This document shows positions 12,073-22,876 of a stretch of 64,000 bases of DNA, in pieces. The notes under the pieces were generated by a model. That model was given only the letters and a program-made list of their open reading frames with translations, was not told the origin of the DNA and made no database searches. Position numbers and translations under genes: made by a program. This stretch comes from Pseudomonas sp. NC02 (lineage in GTDB: Bacteria; Pseudomonadota; Gammaproteobacteria; Pseudomonadales; Pseudomonadaceae), in assembly GCF_002874965.1 (NCBI RefSeq), contig NZ_CP025624.1:1-64000 (forward strand). The letters are read 5' to 3'. Within the stretch, counting starts at the first letter, position 1. Every line of letters begins with the position of its first letter.

Positions 12073-12609
12073 CTAGTTGTTGATAAGTTCTGCGGCAACC
12101 GCCGCCAGATCGTCAAAAATCAAAGTACCTACCGGCAGGGTTTTAGCCTGGGTCTTTTCGCCTTTCCCGGTTTTTACCAAAACTGGCTGAGAGTCGACGG
12201 CTTTGGCGGCTTCCAGGTCACCGAGGCTGTCCCCGACAAACCATAGCCCAGCCAACGGCACGTTGTAATGTTCAGCAATAGTTTTAAGCATACCCGGTTT
12301 GGGCTTGCGGCAATCGCAGCCTTCATCCGGGCCGTGCGGGCAATACACCACCAGCCCTACTTCACCGCCCTGCTCGGCCACCAGCGTGCGCAGGCGCGCG
12401 TGCATGGCGTCGAGGGTGGCGATGTCGTAGTAGCCGCGGGCGATGCCGGACTGGTTGGTGGCGATGGCCACCGTCCAGCCCGCTTTGCTCAACTGCGCGA
12501 TGGCCTCGATCGAGCCGGGCAGTGGAATCCATTCCGCCACCGATTTGATGTAAGCGTCGGAGTCGTAATTGATCACTCCGTCCCGATCGAGAATCAGCAG
12601 TTTCAACAT
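12073..12609 (-). CDS. gmhB: D-glycero-beta-D-manno-heptose-1,7-bisphosphate 7-phosphatase
   Basis: The 178-residue HAD phosphatase removes the 7-phosphate of heptose bisphosphate on the ADP-heptose pathway for LPS core. The catalytic motif is DRDGVIN with Asp8 and Asp10. The structural zinc loop CPHGPDEGCDCRKP (Cys, His, Cys, Cys) marks the GmhB/HisB subgroup. It begins 2 bases after the glyS stop, so it is co-transcribed with glyQS. Confidence 0.93.
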   Translation of the reverse strand: MLKLLILDRDGVINYDSDAYIKSVAEWIPLPGSIEAIAQLSKAGWTVAIATNQSGIARGYYDIATLDAMHARLRTLVAEQGGEVGLVVYCPHGPDEGCDCRKPKPGMLKTIAEHYNVPLAGLWFVGDSLGDLEAAKAVDSQPVLVKTGKGEKTQAKTLPVGTLIFDDLAAVAAELINN

Positions 12610-12611
12610 GG

Positions 12612-14666
12612 TCAGCTCAGTACGGAAATGTCAGCGATATTGATGAACAGGCCGCGCAGGCGCGCCAGCATGGCGTAGCGGTTTTTCCGCACGCCCGCGT
12701 CTTCGGCATTGATCATCACCGCTTCGAAGAACGCATCCACCGGCTCACGCAATGTGGCCAGGCGCGCCAAGGCTTCGGCGTAGTTGCGTTCGGCGATCAG
12801 CGGCTTCACTGCATTTTCTGCCTTGGCGATGGCCGAGTTCAGCGAGAACTCCTTGGCATCGGCAAACAGGCCCGGGTCGACTTCGGCATTGCCGAGGTTG
12901 TCGGCCTTGCTCAGCAGGTTCGACACACGCTTGTTCACGGCGGCCAGGGCACCGGCTTCCGGCAGCTTGCGGAAGGCCTGTACGGCCTGCACACGCTGGT
13001 CGAAGTCCAGCGCCGAACCTGGTTGCAGGGCACGTACCGACAGGTACACCGAAACGTCCACGCCTTCGTCTTCGTAACGCGCACGCAGACGGTCGAACAC
13101 GAATTCCAGCACTTGCTCGGCCAGGCCGGCTTGCTTGACCTTGGCACCGAACTGGCCAACCGCAAACACCACGGCCTGGGTCAGGTCGAGGTCGAGCTTC
13201 TTGTCGATCAGGATCCGCAGCACGCCCAGGGCCGCACGGCGCAGCGCATACGGGTCTTTGCTGCCGGTAGGCAACATGCCGATACCGAAGATACCGACGA
13301 GGGTATCCAGCTTGTCAGCGATGGCCACGGCCGCACCGGTGAGGGTGGTCGGCAGCTCGGCGCCGGCACCGCGCGGCATGTACTGCTCGTTCAGCGCGAG
13401 GGCGACGTCTTGCGGCTCGCCATCATTCAGGGCGTAGTAGTAACCGGCAACACCTTGCATCTCCGGGAACTCGCCGACCATCTCGGTGGCCAGGTCGCAC
13501 TTGGACAGCAGGCCGGCACGCGCAGCCCAGGCAGCATCGCCACCAATGCGTGGCGCGATGTAGGCCGCCAGCTTGGAAACCCGCACGGCCTTGTCGTAGA
13601 CGCTGCCGAGTTTTTCCTGGAACACCACGTTCTGCAGGCGCAGGTTGAAGTCTTCGAGCTTCTGCTTCTTGTCTTGCTTGAAGAAGAACTCGGCGTCAGT
13701 CAGGCGCGGGCGAACGACTTTTTCGTTACCGGCGATGATCTGCTGGGGGTCCTTGCTTTCGATGTTGGCCACGGTGATGAAGCGCGGCAGCAGCTTGCCG
13801 TCGACGTCCAGCAGGCAGAAATACTTCTGGTTGTCCTGCATGGTGGTGATCAGCGCTTCCTGCGGCACGTCGAGGAAACGCTCCTCGAACGAGCACACCA
13901 GCGGCACTGGCCATTCAACCAAAGCGGTCACTTCGTCCAGCAGGCTTGGCGGCACGATGGCGGTGCCTTCCTGCAGGCGGGCCAGCTCTTCGGTACGCTT
14001 GCTGATCAGCTCGCGGCGCTCATTGGCATCCGCCAGCACATAGGCTGCACGCAGGTCATTGAGGTAGTTGGCGGGCGCGGTGATGCGCACGGCTTCAGGA
14101 TGGTGGAAGCGGTGGCCACGTGAATCACGGCCGGCCTTCTGGGCGAGGATGGTGCAGTCGATGACCTGGTCACCGAGCAGCATCACCAGCCATTGGGTCG
14201 GGCGCACGAACTCTTCCTTGCGGGCACCCCAGCGCATGCGCTTGGGGATCGGCAGGTCGTTCAGCGAGTCTTCAACGATGGTCGGCAACAGGCTGGCGGT
14301 CGGCTTGCCGGTAATGACCTGGCTGAAACGCAGCTTCGGGCCGCTCTGGTCGATCTCGCTCAGCTCGACGCCACACTTCTTGGCAAAACCAAGGGCGGCT
14401 TGAGTCGGGTTGCCTTCAGCATCGAAGGCGGCCTGGCGTGGCGGGCCGTCGAGGTTGATGCTGCGGTCCGGCTGCTGGGTTTCCAGTGCGGTGAGCAACA
14501 CAGCCAGTCGGCGCGGCGCGGCGTAGACCTTTTTTGCGGCGAACTTCAGGCCAGCGGTTTGCAGGCCTTTTTCGATACCGGCCAGGAATGCGTCGGCCAG
14601 GGTATTCAGGGCCTTGGGTGGCAGCTCTTCGGTGCCCAGTTCAACCAGGAAATCTTGAGCACTCAT
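12612..14666 (-). CDS. glyS: Glycyl-tRNA synthetase beta subunit
   Basis: The 684-residue beta subunit of the bacterial alpha2-beta2 GlyRS begins [20 protein letters not shown], the typical start of the family. It overlaps the end of glyQ by 4 bases, consistent with translational coupling. Length is normal. Confidence 0.97.
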   Translation of the reverse strand: MSAQDFLVELGTEELPPKALNTLADAFLAGIEKGLQTAGLKFAAKKVYAAPRRLAVLLTALETQQPDRSINLDGPPRQAAFDAEGNPTQAALGFAKKCGVELSEIDQSGPKLRFSQVITGKPTASLLPTIVEDSLNDLPIPKRMRWGARKEEFVRPTQWLVMLLGDQVIDCTILAQKAGRDSRGHRFHHPEAVRITAPANYLNDLRAAYVLADANERRELISKRTEELARLQEGTAIVPPSLLDEVTALVEWPVPLVCSFEERFLDVPQEALITTMQDNQKYFCLLDVDGKLLPRFITVANIESKDPQQIIAGNEKVVRPRLTDAEFFFKQDKKQKLEDFNLRLQNVVFQEKLGSVYDKAVRVSKLAAYIAPRIGGDAAWAARAGLLSKCDLATEMVGEFPEMQGVAGYYYALNDGEPQDVALALNEQYMPRGAGAELPTTLTGAAVAIADKLDTLVGIFGIGMLPTGSKDPYALRRAALGVLRILIDKKLDLDLTQAVVFAVGQFGAKVKQAGLAEQVLEFVFDRLRARYEDEGVDVSVYLSVRALQPGSALDFDQRVQAVQAFRKLPEAGALAAVNKRVSNLLSKADNLGNAEVDPGLFADAKEFSLNSAIAKAENAVKPLIAERNYAEALARLATLREPVDAFFEAVMINAEDAGVRKNRYAMLARLRGLFINIADISVLS

Positions 14667-15616
14667 TGTGCAGCCTCCAGCTTAGCCAACACTTCATCAC
14701 GCAGGTCCGGGGTGGCCATCGGGAAGCCCAGCTTGGCGCGAGCCAACAGGTAGGCTTGGGCGACGGAACGCGCCAGGGTGCGTACACGCAGGATGTATTG
14801 CTGGCGCGCAGTTACCGAGATGGCACGACGGGCGTCCAGCAGGTTGAAGGTGTGGGATGCCTTCAGAACCATTTCATAGCTTGGCAACGGCAACGGCTGA
14901 TCCAGTTCGATCAGGCGCTTGGCTTCGCTTTCATAGAAGTCGAACAGTTCGAACAGCTTCTCGACGTTGGCGTGCTCGAAGTTGTAGGTCGACTGCTCCA
15001 CTTCGTTCTGGTGGAACACGTCGCCGTAGGTCACCTTGCCGAACGGGCCGTCAGCCCACACCAGGTCGTAGACCGAGTCCACGCCTTGCAGGTACATGGC
15101 CAGGCGCTCGAGACCGTAGGTGATCTCGCCGGTCACCGGGTAGCACTCGATGCCGCCGGCTTGCTGGAAGTAAGTGAACTGCGTCACTTCCATGCCGTTG
15201 AGCCAGACTTCCCAGCCCAGGCCCCAGGCGCCCAGGGTTGGCGATTCCCAGTTGTCTTCGACGAAACGGATGTCGTGGACCAGCGGGTCCAGGCCGACAT
15301 GTTTCAACGAGCCCAGGTACAGCTCCTGGAAGTTGTCCGGGTTTGGCTTCAGAACCACCTGGAACTGGTAGTAGTGCTGCAGGCGGTTCGGGTTTTCGCC
15401 GTAGCGGCCGTCAGTCGGGCGACGACTGGGCTGCACATAAGCGGCGTTCCAGGTTTCCGGGCCGATGGCCCGCAGGAAGGTAGCGGTGTGGAAAGTGCCG
15501 GCGCCTACTTCCATATCGTAGGGCTGAAGTACCACACAACCTTGCTCGGCCCAGTATTGCTGGAGGGCGAGGATCAAGTCTTGGAAGGTACGCACGGCTG
15601 GCGTAGGCTGGCTCAC
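14663..15616 (-). CDS. glyQ: Glycyl-tRNA synthetase alpha subunit
   Basis: The 317-residue catalytic alpha subunit contains [17 protein letters not shown] near the N terminus and [12 protein letters not shown], typical of GlyQ. I chose the GTG at 15616 ([10 protein letters not shown]), the usual Pseudomonas start; an ATG three codons upstream at 15625 is also open. It forms an operon with glyS and gmhB and is divergent from tag. Confidence 0.96.
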   Translation of the reverse strand: MSQPTPAVRTFQDLILALQQYWAEQGCVVLQPYDMEVGAGTFHTATFLRAIGPETWNAAYVQPSRRPTDGRYGENPNRLQHYYQFQVVLKPNPDNFQELYLGSLKHVGLDPLVHDIRFVEDNWESPTLGAWGLGWEVWLNGMEVTQFTYFQQAGGIECYPVTGEITYGLERLAMYLQGVDSVYDLVWADGPFGKVTYGDVFHQNEVEQSTYNFEHANVEKLFELFDFYESEAKRLIELDQPLPLPSYEMVLKASHTFNLLDARRAISVTARQQYILRVRTLARSVAQAYLLARAKLGFPMATPDLRDEVLAKLEAAQ

Positions 15617-15697
15617 GAAATTCACCTGTTACTTGGGCTGCGATTTAAAGAGCGGGAGTATACCCGATTCGGCCGCGCCACCATCCCCTGGAGCCTT

Positions 15698-16255
15698 ATG
15701 CCACGCTGCTTTTGGTGTTCTGAAGATCCGCTGTACATGGCTTATCACGATCAGGAGTGGGGAACGCCGCTGCGCGATGCGCAGGGACTGTTCGAGTTGC
15801 TTTTGCTCGAAGGGTTCCAGGCGGGCCTGTCCTGGATCACCGTTTTACGCAAACGCGAGCATTATCGAAAGGTCTTGTTCGGCTTTGATGCGCAGCGTCT
15901 GGCCCAACTGAGCGATGCCGAGATCGAAGCGCTGATGCTCGATCCGGGCATCGTGCGTAACCGCCTGAAACTCAATGCCACCCGGCGCAATGCCGCCGCC
16001 TGGCTGGCGCTGCAGGACCCCGTGGAGTTTCTGTGGTCGTTTGTGGGCGGCGTGCCCAAGGTCAATCATTTCAAGGACCGCAGCCAGGTCCCGGCCATTA
16101 CGCCGGAGGCTGAGGCCATGAGCAAAGCCTTGAAAAAAGCCGGCTTCACCTTCGTCGGGCCGACCATCTGCTACGCGTTCATGCAGGCCTCGGGCATGGT
16201 CATGGACCACACTCAGGACTGCGACCGTTACGCGGACCTCGCCAACGCCGGTTAG
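15698..16255 (+). CDS. tag: DNA-3-methyladenine glycosylase I
   Basis: The 185-residue base-excision enzyme removes 3-methyladenine from alkylated DNA. Zinc ligands matching the Tag family are visible: Cys4 and His17 near the N terminus, His171 and Cys175 near the C terminus. The core LLLEGFQAGLSWITVLRKRE is characteristic. The start is the ATG at 15698, because reading frames open much further upstream run antisense through glyQ. Confidence 0.95.
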   Translation: MPRCFWCSEDPLYMAYHDQEWGTPLRDAQGLFELLLLEGFQAGLSWITVLRKREHYRKVLFGFDAQRLAQLSDAEIEALMLDPGIVRNRLKLNATRRNAAAWLALQDPVEFLWSFVGGVPKVNHFKDRSQVPAITPEAEAMSKALKKAGFTFVGPTICYAFMQASGMVMDHTQDCDRYADLANAG

Positions 16256-16295
16256 AATGGCGGCTTTGCGCACCACACACGATCAGGAGTGACCT

Positions 16296-17183
16296 GTGGA
16301 AAAGTTTAAAGGCGCCTTGCTGGTAGGCGCTCTTCGGTTGTTTGCCCTGCTGCCCTGGCGCGCGGTGCAAGCGGTCGGTTCGGCAATTGGCTGGATCATG
16401 TGGAAAACCCCCAACCGTTCCCGTGAGACGGTGCGGATCAACCTGTCCAAATGCTTCCCGGACATGGATCCGGCCGAGCGCGAGCGTCTCGTTGGACGCA
16501 GCCTGATGGACATCGGCAAGTCCCTGACCGAAAGCGCCTGCGCCTGGATCTGGCCGGCCCAGCGTTCCATCGACCTGGTGCGCGAGGTCGAAGGCCTGGA
16601 AGTGCTGCACGAAGCCCTGGCCTCGGGCAAAGGCGTGGTCGGCATCACCAGCCACCTGGGCAACTGGGAAGTGTTGAACCACTTCTATTGCAGCCAGTGC
16701 AAACCGATCATTTTCTACCGCCCGCCGAAGCTCAAGGCGGTGGATGACTTGCTGCGCAAACAGCGGGTGCAACTGGGTAACCGCGTGGCGGCGTCCACCA
16801 AGGAAGGCATCCTCAGTGTCATCAAGGAAGTGCGCAAAGGCGGCCAGGTGGGCATTCCTGCGGATCCGGAGCCGGCGGAATCGGCCGGGATCTTCGTGCC
16901 GTTCTTCGCCACCCAGGCGCTGACCAGCAAGTTCGTGCCGAACATGCTGGCGGGGCACAAGGCGGTCGGGGTGTTCCTGCATGCCCTGCGGCTGCCGGAT
17001 GGCTCGGGCTACAAAGTGATCCTGGAAGCGGCGCCGGAAGACATGTACAGCACCGATACAGCCACTTCGTGTGCGGCGATGAGCAAGGTGGTGGAGCGCT
17101 ATGTGGGGGCTTACCCGAGCCAGTACATGTGGAGCATGAAACGCTTCAAGAAACGCCCGCCGGGTGAGGCGCGGTGGTATTGA
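16296..17183 (+). CDS. Lipid A biosynthesis (lauroyl-type) acyltransferase
   Basis: The 295-residue inner-membrane protein belongs to the LpxL/HtrB acyltransferase family. The catalytic motif HLGNWE lies at His120-Glu125, with an N-terminal hydrophobic stretch (about 8-35). It probably adds a secondary acyl chain to lipid A. The start is GTG with GGAG 7 bases upstream. Which of the lpxL-like paralogues this is cannot be decided from the sequence alone. A REP doublet follows the gene. Confidence 0.9.
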   Translation: MEKFKGALLVGALRLFALLPWRAVQAVGSAIGWIMWKTPNRSRETVRINLSKCFPDMDPAERERLVGRSLMDIGKSLTESACAWIWPAQRSIDLVREVEGLEVLHEALASGKGVVGITSHLGNWEVLNHFYCSQCKPIIFYRPPKLKAVDDLLRKQRVQLGNRVAASTKEGILSVIKEVRKGGQVGIPADPEPAESAGIFVPFFATQALTSKFVPNMLAGHKAVGVFLHALRLPDGSGYKVILEAAPEDMYSTDTATSCAAMSKVVERYVGAYPSQYMWSMKRFKKRPPGEARWY

Positions 17184-17215
17184 TGTACGGCTGACTCAAG
17201 GTTGGCACAAAACAA

Positions 17216-17308
17216 AATGTGGGAGCGGGCTTGCTCGCGAAGGCGGTGTATCAGACACAAATTCGGTGACTGACACGACGCCTTCGCGAGCAAGCCCGCT
17301 CCCACATT
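17216..17308. repeat. REP doublet (perfect 30-bp inverted repeat)
   Basis: Arms 17216-17245 and 17279-17308 are exact reverse complements built on AATGTGGGAGCGGGCTTGCT. This is the most common REP sequence of the window. It fills the spacer between the convergent acyltransferase and TPR genes. Confidence 0.92.
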
Positions 17309-17317
17309 GGGTTCTGC

Positions 17318-17629
17318 TTAAGCTTGGCGGTCGAGTTTCTTCAGGAATACGGTCATTTCCTTTTCGGCCTGCTTGTCGCCATGTGCCAGGGCCGCTTCAA
17401 TACCCTTCTCCCAAGCTAACCGCGCTGCAGCGTTATCACCCTGCCCCAGCTGCGCCTTGCCCAACAGCTTCCACGCCGCCGAATACTTCGGATCGAACTC
17501 GACGCATTTCTGCAAATGCTCGGCCGCCTTGGCGTTGTCCTTCAGATCAAGATAACCCTTGCCCAAACCAAACCGCAGCAGTGAGTTATCCACACCCTTG
17601 GCGAGCATTTTTTCCAGGGATTCGAGCAT
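17318..17629 (-). CDS. Small tetratricopeptide-repeat protein
   Basis: The 103-residue protein is almost entirely TPR helices: GKGYLDLKDNAKAAEHLQKC, then WKLLGKAQLGQGDNAAARLAWE. TPR proteins act as protein-interaction scaffolds; no partner is evident. I chose the ATG at 17629 because GGAG lies 8 bases upstream; a GTG at 17638 overlaps that site. It follows trkA on the same strand. Confidence 0.85.
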   Translation of the reverse strand: MLESLEKMLAKGVDNSLLRFGLGKGYLDLKDNAKAAEHLQKCVEFDPKYSAAWKLLGKAQLGQGDNAAARLAWEKGIEAALAHGDKQAEKEMTVFLKKLDRQA

Positions 17630-17647
17630 GTCGGTCACTCCGTTTGA

Positions 17648-19021
17648 TCAGAAAAAGCTCAGGCCCACGTGGAACAGCTTCTCCACATCGCGGATATGTT
17701 TTTTATCCACAAGGAACAGAATCACGTGGTCGCCCGTGGCGATCACCGTGTCGTCGTGGGCGATGATCACTTCTTCATCGCGAATGATTGCGCCGATGGT
17801 GGTGCCCGGCGGCAGGCCGATATCGCGGATCGCCTTGCCAATCACCTTGCTCGATTTTGAATCACCGTGGGCAATCGCCTCGATGGCTTCCGCCGCACCC
17901 CGGCGCAACGAGTGCACACTGACGATATCGCCGCGGCGCACGTGGGCCAGCAAGGTGCCGATGGTCGCCAGTTGCGGGCTGATGGCGATGTCGATATCGC
18001 CGCCCTGGATCAGGTCGACGTAGGCCGGGTTGTTGATGATGGTCATCACCTTCTTCGCCCCCAGCCGCTTGGCCAGCAACGACGACATGATGTTGGCTTC
18101 GTCATCGTTGGTCAGGGCCAGGAAGATGTCGGCGTCGGCGATGTTTTCTTCCAGCAGCAGATCACGATCCGAGGCGCTGCCCTGCAGGACCACGGTGCTG
18201 TCGAGGGTGTCGGACAAATACCGGCAGCGTGCCGGATTCATCTCGATGATCTTCACCTGGTAGCGGCTTTCGATGGCCTCGGCCAAGCGCTCACCGATCT
18301 GCCCGCCGCCGGCGATGACGATGCGTTTATAGGTCTCATCCAGACGGCGCATTTCGCTCATCACCGCGCGAATGTTCGCTTTGGCGGCGATGAAAAACAC
18401 CTCGTCGTCAGCCTCGATCACCGTATCGCCCTGGGGCAGGATCGGCCGGTCGCGACGGAAGATCGCCGCCACCCGCGTCTCGACGTTGGGCATGTGCTCG
18501 CGCAGTTGGCGCAGTTGCTGGCCCACCAACGGCCCGCCGTAGTAGGCCTTGACCGCCACCAGCTGTGCCTTGCCTTCGGCGAAGTCGATCACCTGCAAGG
18601 CGCCCGGGTGTTCGATCAGGCGCTTGATGTAATGGGTCACCACCTGTTCCGGGCTGATCAGCACATCGACCGGGATCGCGTCGTTGTCGAACAGTCCGGC
18701 GCGGGTCAGGTAGGCCGCCTCACGCACTCGGGCGATCTTGGTCGGAGTGTGAAACAGGGTGTGGGCGACCTGGCAGGCGACCATGTTGGTCTCGTCACTG
18801 TTGGTGACCGCCACCAGCATGTCGGCATCGTCGGCACCGGCCTGGCGCAGCACTGTAGGAAACGAGGCGCGGCCCTGTACGGTACGGATGTCCAAACGGT
18901 CGCCCAAATCCCGCAGGCGCTCCGCGTCGGTGTCGACCACGGTGATGTCGTTGGCTTCGCTGGCCAAATGCTCGGCCAGCGTACCGCCAACCTGCCCTGC
19001 GCCGAGGATGATGATTTTCAT
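17648..19021 (-). CDS. trkA: Trk potassium uptake regulatory protein TrkA
   Basis: The 457-residue peripheral subunit of the Trk K+ system has two RCK units. Each has a Rossmann NAD-binding motif: [15 protein letters not shown] near residue 5 and [15 protein letters not shown] near 235. It binds NAD(H) and gates TrkH. It starts 22 bases after the rsmB stop, in the common def-fmt-rsmB-trkA order. Confidence 0.96.
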   Translation of the reverse strand: MKIIILGAGQVGGTLAEHLASEANDITVVDTDAERLRDLGDRLDIRTVQGRASFPTVLRQAGADDADMLVAVTNSDETNMVACQVAHTLFHTPTKIARVREAAYLTRAGLFDNDAIPVDVLISPEQVVTHYIKRLIEHPGALQVIDFAEGKAQLVAVKAYYGGPLVGQQLRQLREHMPNVETRVAAIFRRDRPILPQGDTVIEADDEVFFIAAKANIRAVMSEMRRLDETYKRIVIAGGGQIGERLAEAIESRYQVKIIEMNPARCRYLSDTLDSTVVLQGSASDRDLLLEENIADADIFLALTNDDEANIMSSLLAKRLGAKKVMTIINNPAYVDLIQGGDIDIAISPQLATIGTLLAHVRRGDIVSVHSLRRGAAEAIEAIAHGDSKSSKVIGKAIRDIGLPPGTTIGAIIRDEEVIIAHDDTVIATGDHVILFLVDKKHIRDVEKLFHVGLSFF

Positions 19022-19043
19022 CCGGTCACTCCCTTAAAACCAT

Positions 19044-20354
19044 TCAGCCGCGAGCGGCGGCAATCTTGATCAGCTTGGCGTAATAGAACCCGTCGTGGCC
19101 GCCTTCCTGGGCCAGCAACTGGCGGCCATGAGGCTGCTTGATCCCGGCCTGGATGTCGAGGTCCAGTTCCCGTGCGCCGCTGGTGCGGGCAAGGAAGGCT
19201 TCGATGACGTCAGTGTTTTCGGTAGGCAGCGTCGAGCAGGTGGCGTACAGCAGGATGCCGCCTACTTCGAGGGTCGGCCACAACGCGTCCAGCAACTCGC
19301 CTTGCAGCACGGCCAGGGCGGCGATGTCGTCGGGTTGGCGGGTCAGCTTTATGTCCGGGTGGCGGCGGATCACGCCGGTGGCGGAGCACGGTGCGTCCAG
19401 CAGGATGCGCTGGAACGGCTTGCCGTTCCACCAGGTGGCGGTGTCGCGGCCGTCGGCGGCGATCAGCTCGGCGCTGAGGCCCAGGCGGGCGAGGTTTTCC
19501 CGCACACGCACCAGGCGCTTGGCTTCCAGGTCGACGGCGACGACACCGGCCAGGTCCGCTTGCACTTCCATGATGTGGCAGGTCTTGCCGCCGGGGGCGC
19601 AACAGGCGTCCAGTACGCGTTGGCCCGGGGCCAGGTCCAGCAGGTCGGCGGCCAGTTGAGCGGCTTCGTCCTGCACGCTGATCCAGCCTTCGGCGAACCC
19701 GGGCAGGTTACGTACATCGCCCGGTTCTGTAAGAACGATGCCGTCCTGGCTGTAGACGCAGGCCGTTGCCGCTACACCGGCTTCGCCAAGCAATGTGAGA
19801 TAAGCGTCGCGGGTGTGATGACGGCGATTGACCCGCAGGATCATCGGCGGGTGCGCGTTGTTGGCCGCGCAGATGGCTTCCCACTGCTCGGGCCAGAACG
19901 CCTTCAAGGATTTTTGCAGCCAGCGCGGGTGGGCGGTGCGCACCACCGGGTCATGTTCCAGCTCGGCCAGCAGCGCTTCGCTTTCGCGCTGAGCGCGGCG
20001 CAGCACGGCGTTGAGCAGGGCCTTGGCCCAAGGCTTTTTCAGCTTGTCGGCGCAACCGACGGTTTCGCCGATTGCCGCGTGGGCCGGCACGCGGGTGTAG
20101 AGCAGTTGATACAGGCCCACCAGCAGCAGCGCCTCGACATCGGCGTCCGCCGCCTTGAACGGCTTTTGCAGCAGCTTGGCCGCCAGCGCCGATAAACGTG
20201 GCTGCCAGCGGGCGGTACCGAAGGCCAGGTCCTGGGTAAAGCCGCGATCGCGGTCTTCGACTTTATCCAGTTGGGTCGGCAACGAACTATTGAGGGAAGC
20301 CTTGCCGTTGAGCACGGCGGCCAGGGCCTTGGCGGCGGCCAGACGTGGGTTCAT
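19044..20354 (-). CDS. rsmB: 16S rRNA (cytosine-967-C5)-methyltransferase
   Basis: The 436-residue enzyme has an N-terminal NusB-like RNA-binding region and a C-terminal methyltransferase domain. The SAM site is [10 protein letters not shown]. The two catalytic cysteines lie in [17 protein letters not shown] and [11 protein letters not shown]. It overlaps fmt by 4 bases, indicating an operon. Confidence 0.95.
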   Translation of the reverse strand: MNPRLAAAKALAAVLNGKASLNSSLPTQLDKVEDRDRGFTQDLAFGTARWQPRLSALAAKLLQKPFKAADADVEALLLVGLYQLLYTRVPAHAAIGETVGCADKLKKPWAKALLNAVLRRAQRESEALLAELEHDPVVRTAHPRWLQKSLKAFWPEQWEAICAANNAHPPMILRVNRRHHTRDAYLTLLGEAGVAATACVYSQDGIVLTEPGDVRNLPGFAEGWISVQDEAAQLAADLLDLAPGQRVLDACCAPGGKTCHIMEVQADLAGVVAVDLEAKRLVRVRENLARLGLSAELIAADGRDTATWWNGKPFQRILLDAPCSATGVIRRHPDIKLTRQPDDIAALAVLQGELLDALWPTLEVGGILLYATCSTLPTENTDVIEAFLARTSGARELDLDIQAGIKQPHGRQLLAQEGGHDGFYYAKLIKIAAARG

Positions 20355-21310
20355 TGCGCGTCCACCGCTTGGCCGAGGACGATGCCAACGGCAAATTTCT
20401 CACGGCGGCTGTTGAACAAATCGCTGAAGTTCAGCGCCTTGCCGCCGGGCAATTGCAGACGGGTCAGACACAGCGCCTGTTCACCGCACGCTACCAACAG
20501 GCCGTCCTTGCTGGCGCCGATGATCTCGCCGGGGGCGCCCTTGCCTTCGGCCAGGGTGGCGGCCAGTACTTTCAAGGCCTCGCCATTGAGCGTGCTGTGG
20601 CAGATCGGCCACGGGTTGAAGGCACGCACCAGACGCTCCAGCTCAACGGCCGGGCGGCTCCAGTCGATGCGGGCTTCATCCTTGTTCAATTTGTGGGCGT
20701 AGGTGGCGAGGCTGTCGTCCTGCACTTCACCTTGCAGAGTGCCGGCAGCCAGGCCGGCGATGGCCTGGACGACAGCCGGCGGGCCCATTTCGGCGAGGCG
20801 ATCATGCAGGCTGCCGCCGGTGTCTTGCCCGGTGATCGGAGTGGTGACTTTCAGCAGCATCGGCCCGGTGTCCAGGCCTGCTTCCATGCGCATCACGGTC
20901 ACCCCGCTTTGCGCATCACCGGCTTCGACGGCACGCTGGATCGGTGCCGCGCCACGCCAGCGAGGCAGCAGCGAGGCGTGACTGTTGATGCAGCCCAGGC
21001 GCGGGATATCCAGCACAGCCTGGGGCAGGATCAAGCCGTAGGCCACCACCACCAGCAGGTCTGGCTTCAGCGCAGCCAGTTCGGCCTGGGCATCGGCGTT
21101 GCGCAGGGTCGGCGGCTGCAGCACCACAATGTTGTTTTCCAGTGCCAGCTGCTTGACCGGGCTGGGCATCAGTTTTTGCCCACGACCGGCCGGGCGATCG
21201 GGCTGGGTGTAGACCGCCACGATTTCATAAGGGCTGGCGAGCAGGGCCTTGAGGTGTTCAGCGGCGAATTCGGGGGTGCCGGCAAAAACGATGCGCAGTG
21301 GCTCGGTCAT
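20351..21310 (-). CDS. fmt: Methionyl-tRNA formyltransferase
   Basis: The 319-residue enzyme formylates initiator Met-tRNA. The motif [18 protein letters not shown] supplies the catalytic Asn and His. The start [15 protein letters not shown] at 21310 is the family start; an upstream in-frame ATG at 21349 lies within the def terminator and is unlikely. It is downstream of def. Confidence 0.96.
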   Translation of the reverse strand: MTEPLRIVFAGTPEFAAEHLKALLASPYEIVAVYTQPDRPAGRGQKLMPSPVKQLALENNIVVLQPPTLRNADAQAELAALKPDLLVVVAYGLILPQAVLDIPRLGCINSHASLLPRWRGAAPIQRAVEAGDAQSGVTVMRMEAGLDTGPMLLKVTTPITGQDTGGSLHDRLAEMGPPAVVQAIAGLAAGTLQGEVQDDSLATYAHKLNKDEARIDWSRPAVELERLVRAFNPWPICHSTLNGEALKVLAATLAEGKGAPGEIIGASKDGLLVACGEQALCLTRLQLPGGKALNFSDLFNSRREKFAVGIVLGQAVDAQ

Positions 21311-21327
21311 GGGAAACGTCTCACAAA

Positions 21328-21356
21328 AGAAAAAGGCTTGCCGGAGCAAGCCTTTG
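21328..21356 (-). terminator. Hairpin terminator or attenuator between def and fmt
   Basis: AAAGGCTTGC and GCAAGCCTTT form a 10-bp stem with a 4-base loop; on the minus strand it is followed by a T-rich tract. It ends 18 bases before the fmt start, so fmt may need its own promoter or partial readthrough. Confidence 0.75.
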
Positions 21357-21367
21357 AAAGAAGGGAA

Positions 21368-21874
21368 TCAAGCTTGCTGGCGATGCTTCTTTTCCAGCTT
21401 CTTCTTGATCCGGTCGCGTTTAAGCGTGGACAGGTAATCGACAAACAGCTTGCCGTTGAGGTGGTCGCACTCGTGTTGGATGCACACCGCCAGCAGGCCT
21501 TCGGCAATCATCTCGAACGGCTTGCCGTCACGGTCCAGGGCCTTGATCTTGACGCGCTGGGGACGGTCGACGTTCTCGTAGAAGTCGGGCACCGACAGGC
21601 AGCCTTCCTGGTACTGGCCCATCTCGTCGGTCAGGGTTTCGAACTCAGGGTTGATAAACACCAGGGGCTCGCTGCGGTCTTCGGACAGGTCCATGACCAC
21701 GACGCGCTGATGCACGTCGACCTGGGTCGCGGCGAGGCCGATACCCGGGGCTTCATACATTGTTTCAAACATGTCATCGACCAACTGACGAACCTTGGCG
21801 TCCACTACGGCCACTGGCTTGGCGATGGTGCGCAGGCGTGAGTCCGGAAATTCGAGGATGTTCAAAATAGCCAT
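21368..21874 (-). CDS. def: Peptide deformylase
   Basis: The 168-residue metallo-hydrolase removes the N-formyl group from nascent proteins. All three family motifs are present: [15 protein letters not shown] and the metal site HECDH. The start [16 protein letters not shown] at 21874 is standard. It is divergent from the LysM-family gene. Confidence 0.97.
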   Translation of the reverse strand: MAILNILEFPDSRLRTIAKPVAVVDAKVRQLVDDMFETMYEAPGIGLAATQVDVHQRVVVMDLSEDRSEPLVFINPEFETLTDEMGQYQEGCLSVPDFYENVDRPQRVKIKALDRDGKPFEMIAEGLLAVCIQHECDHLNGKLFVDYLSTLKRDRIKKKLEKKHRQQA

Positions 21875-22024
21875 AAGCGTAATTGCTGCACATGTGAGGT
21901 AAAGGCAAGTCGGCGCCGGGGATGGACCCTTGATGTGCCGGGATAAGTGCCGTGGGAAAACGTCCGAAAGCCGCGAAGGCCAAGGCGTTTCACGCGAATG
22001 CACATAATAAAGGAGATTCACCCC

Positions 22025-22813
22025 ATGAGGAAATCGCTACTCGTCTTGCTGCTGTGGGCCCAGGCCGTTATTGCCCAGGTTCCCGAGAGCTATCCACAGG
22101 CCGGCCAACCGTTGCCGCTTCATACGCAGCAGGCCATCCAGCGCTTTTTACTGCACAACCGCATTCTCGATACCCCCCAGGAACTGGAGCACGCTCCCTA
22201 TATTGTTGCAGCAGATGCCGGACGAGTATTGGGCGCCGATGGCGAACGTGTTTATGCGCGTGGGGCCCTGGACCCTGCCGTGCAAAGCTACGGGATCTTC
22301 CGCCGGGGCAAGGCTTATACCGACCCCGATAGCCAGGAATGGCTGGGCATCAACGCTGACGACATAGGCACCGCACGTTTTGTGACAGCGGGCGACGTCA
22401 GCACATTGGGTGTGCAGCGGGTGACCCAGGAGGTGCGTCCCGGGGATCGTTTGCTCAGCCAGCCTGCGCCCACGGACCTTGCCAGCCTGGTGGTTCAGTG
22501 GCCTGCCCGCGCCATTGCCGGGCACATCATCGACGTGCCCCGGGGCGTGACGCAGATCGGCGTGCTGGATGCGGTGACGTTGAACAAGGGCCGCCGTGAC
22601 GGGCTGATGGAAGGTCATTTGCTGGCCGTGGTGAGAGCCGGTGAAACCGTTCGGGACAGAGTGACCGGCGTTCCGGTGAAGATGCCTGATGAGCCTGCCG
22701 GGACGCTGGTGGTGTTTCGCACCTACGAAAAGCTCAGCTACGGCCTGGTGCTCAGCGTGTCACGTTCGCTGACGGTAATGGACCGTTTTGAGGCGCCTGA
22801 TCAAAGGCAATAA
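22025..22813 (+). CDS. LysM-family periplasmic protein lacking the LysM domain
   Basis: The 262-residue protein has a signal peptide ([17 protein letters not shown]) and a C-terminal region that matches the conserved Pseudomonas protein encoded between def and dprA. Shared stretches include [75 protein letters not shown] and [14 protein letters not shown]. As I remember, family members have about 340 residues with a LysM domain (YTVQKGDTLWDIS) just after the signal peptide. Here the signal peptide runs almost directly into the C-terminal part, so about 75 residues including LysM are missing without a frameshift. It could be a domain-loss allele or a divergent paralogue. Confidence 0.82.
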   Translation: MRKSLLVLLLWAQAVIAQVPESYPQAGQPLPLHTQQAIQRFLLHNRILDTPQELEHAPYIVAADAGRVLGADGERVYARGALDPAVQSYGIFRRGKAYTDPDSQEWLGINADDIGTARFVTAGDVSTLGVQRVTQEVRPGDRLLSQPAPTDLASLVVQWPARAIAGHIIDVPRGVTQIGVLDAVTLNKGRRDGLMEGHLLAVVRAGETVRDRVTGVPVKMPDEPAGTLVVFRTYEKLSYGLVLSVSRSLTVMDRFEAPDQRQ

Positions 22814-22842
22814 TTAGGTTGCTAAATAAGTTACCAACAGAG

Positions 22843-22851
22843 TTATCCACA
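22843..22851 (+). other. Perfect DnaA-box 9-mer upstream of dprA
   Basis: TTATCCACA lies 26 bases before the dprA start codon, inside the likely promoter region. It could couple dprA to DnaA, or be chance. Confidence 0.35.
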
Positions 22852-22876
22852 GTTTATTCCGATCAAGGACGATCAA

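Noticed and set aside
14534..15697. A long upstream extension of the tag reading frame through the glyQ region
   Set aside because: The extension is antisense to glyQ; only the part from 15698 matches DNA-3-methyladenine glycosylase.
17216..17308. REP doublets as CRISPR repeats or simple terminators
   Set aside because: They occur as single inverted pairs with no regular spacer array and no T-run, and the same core recurs across the genome segment, which fits REP elements.
17662..17675. GGCCCACGTGGAAC as a fourth parS site
   Set aside because: Two mismatches, inside the trkA coding end, far from the tight cluster; half-palindromes like this arise by chance in GC-rich DNA.
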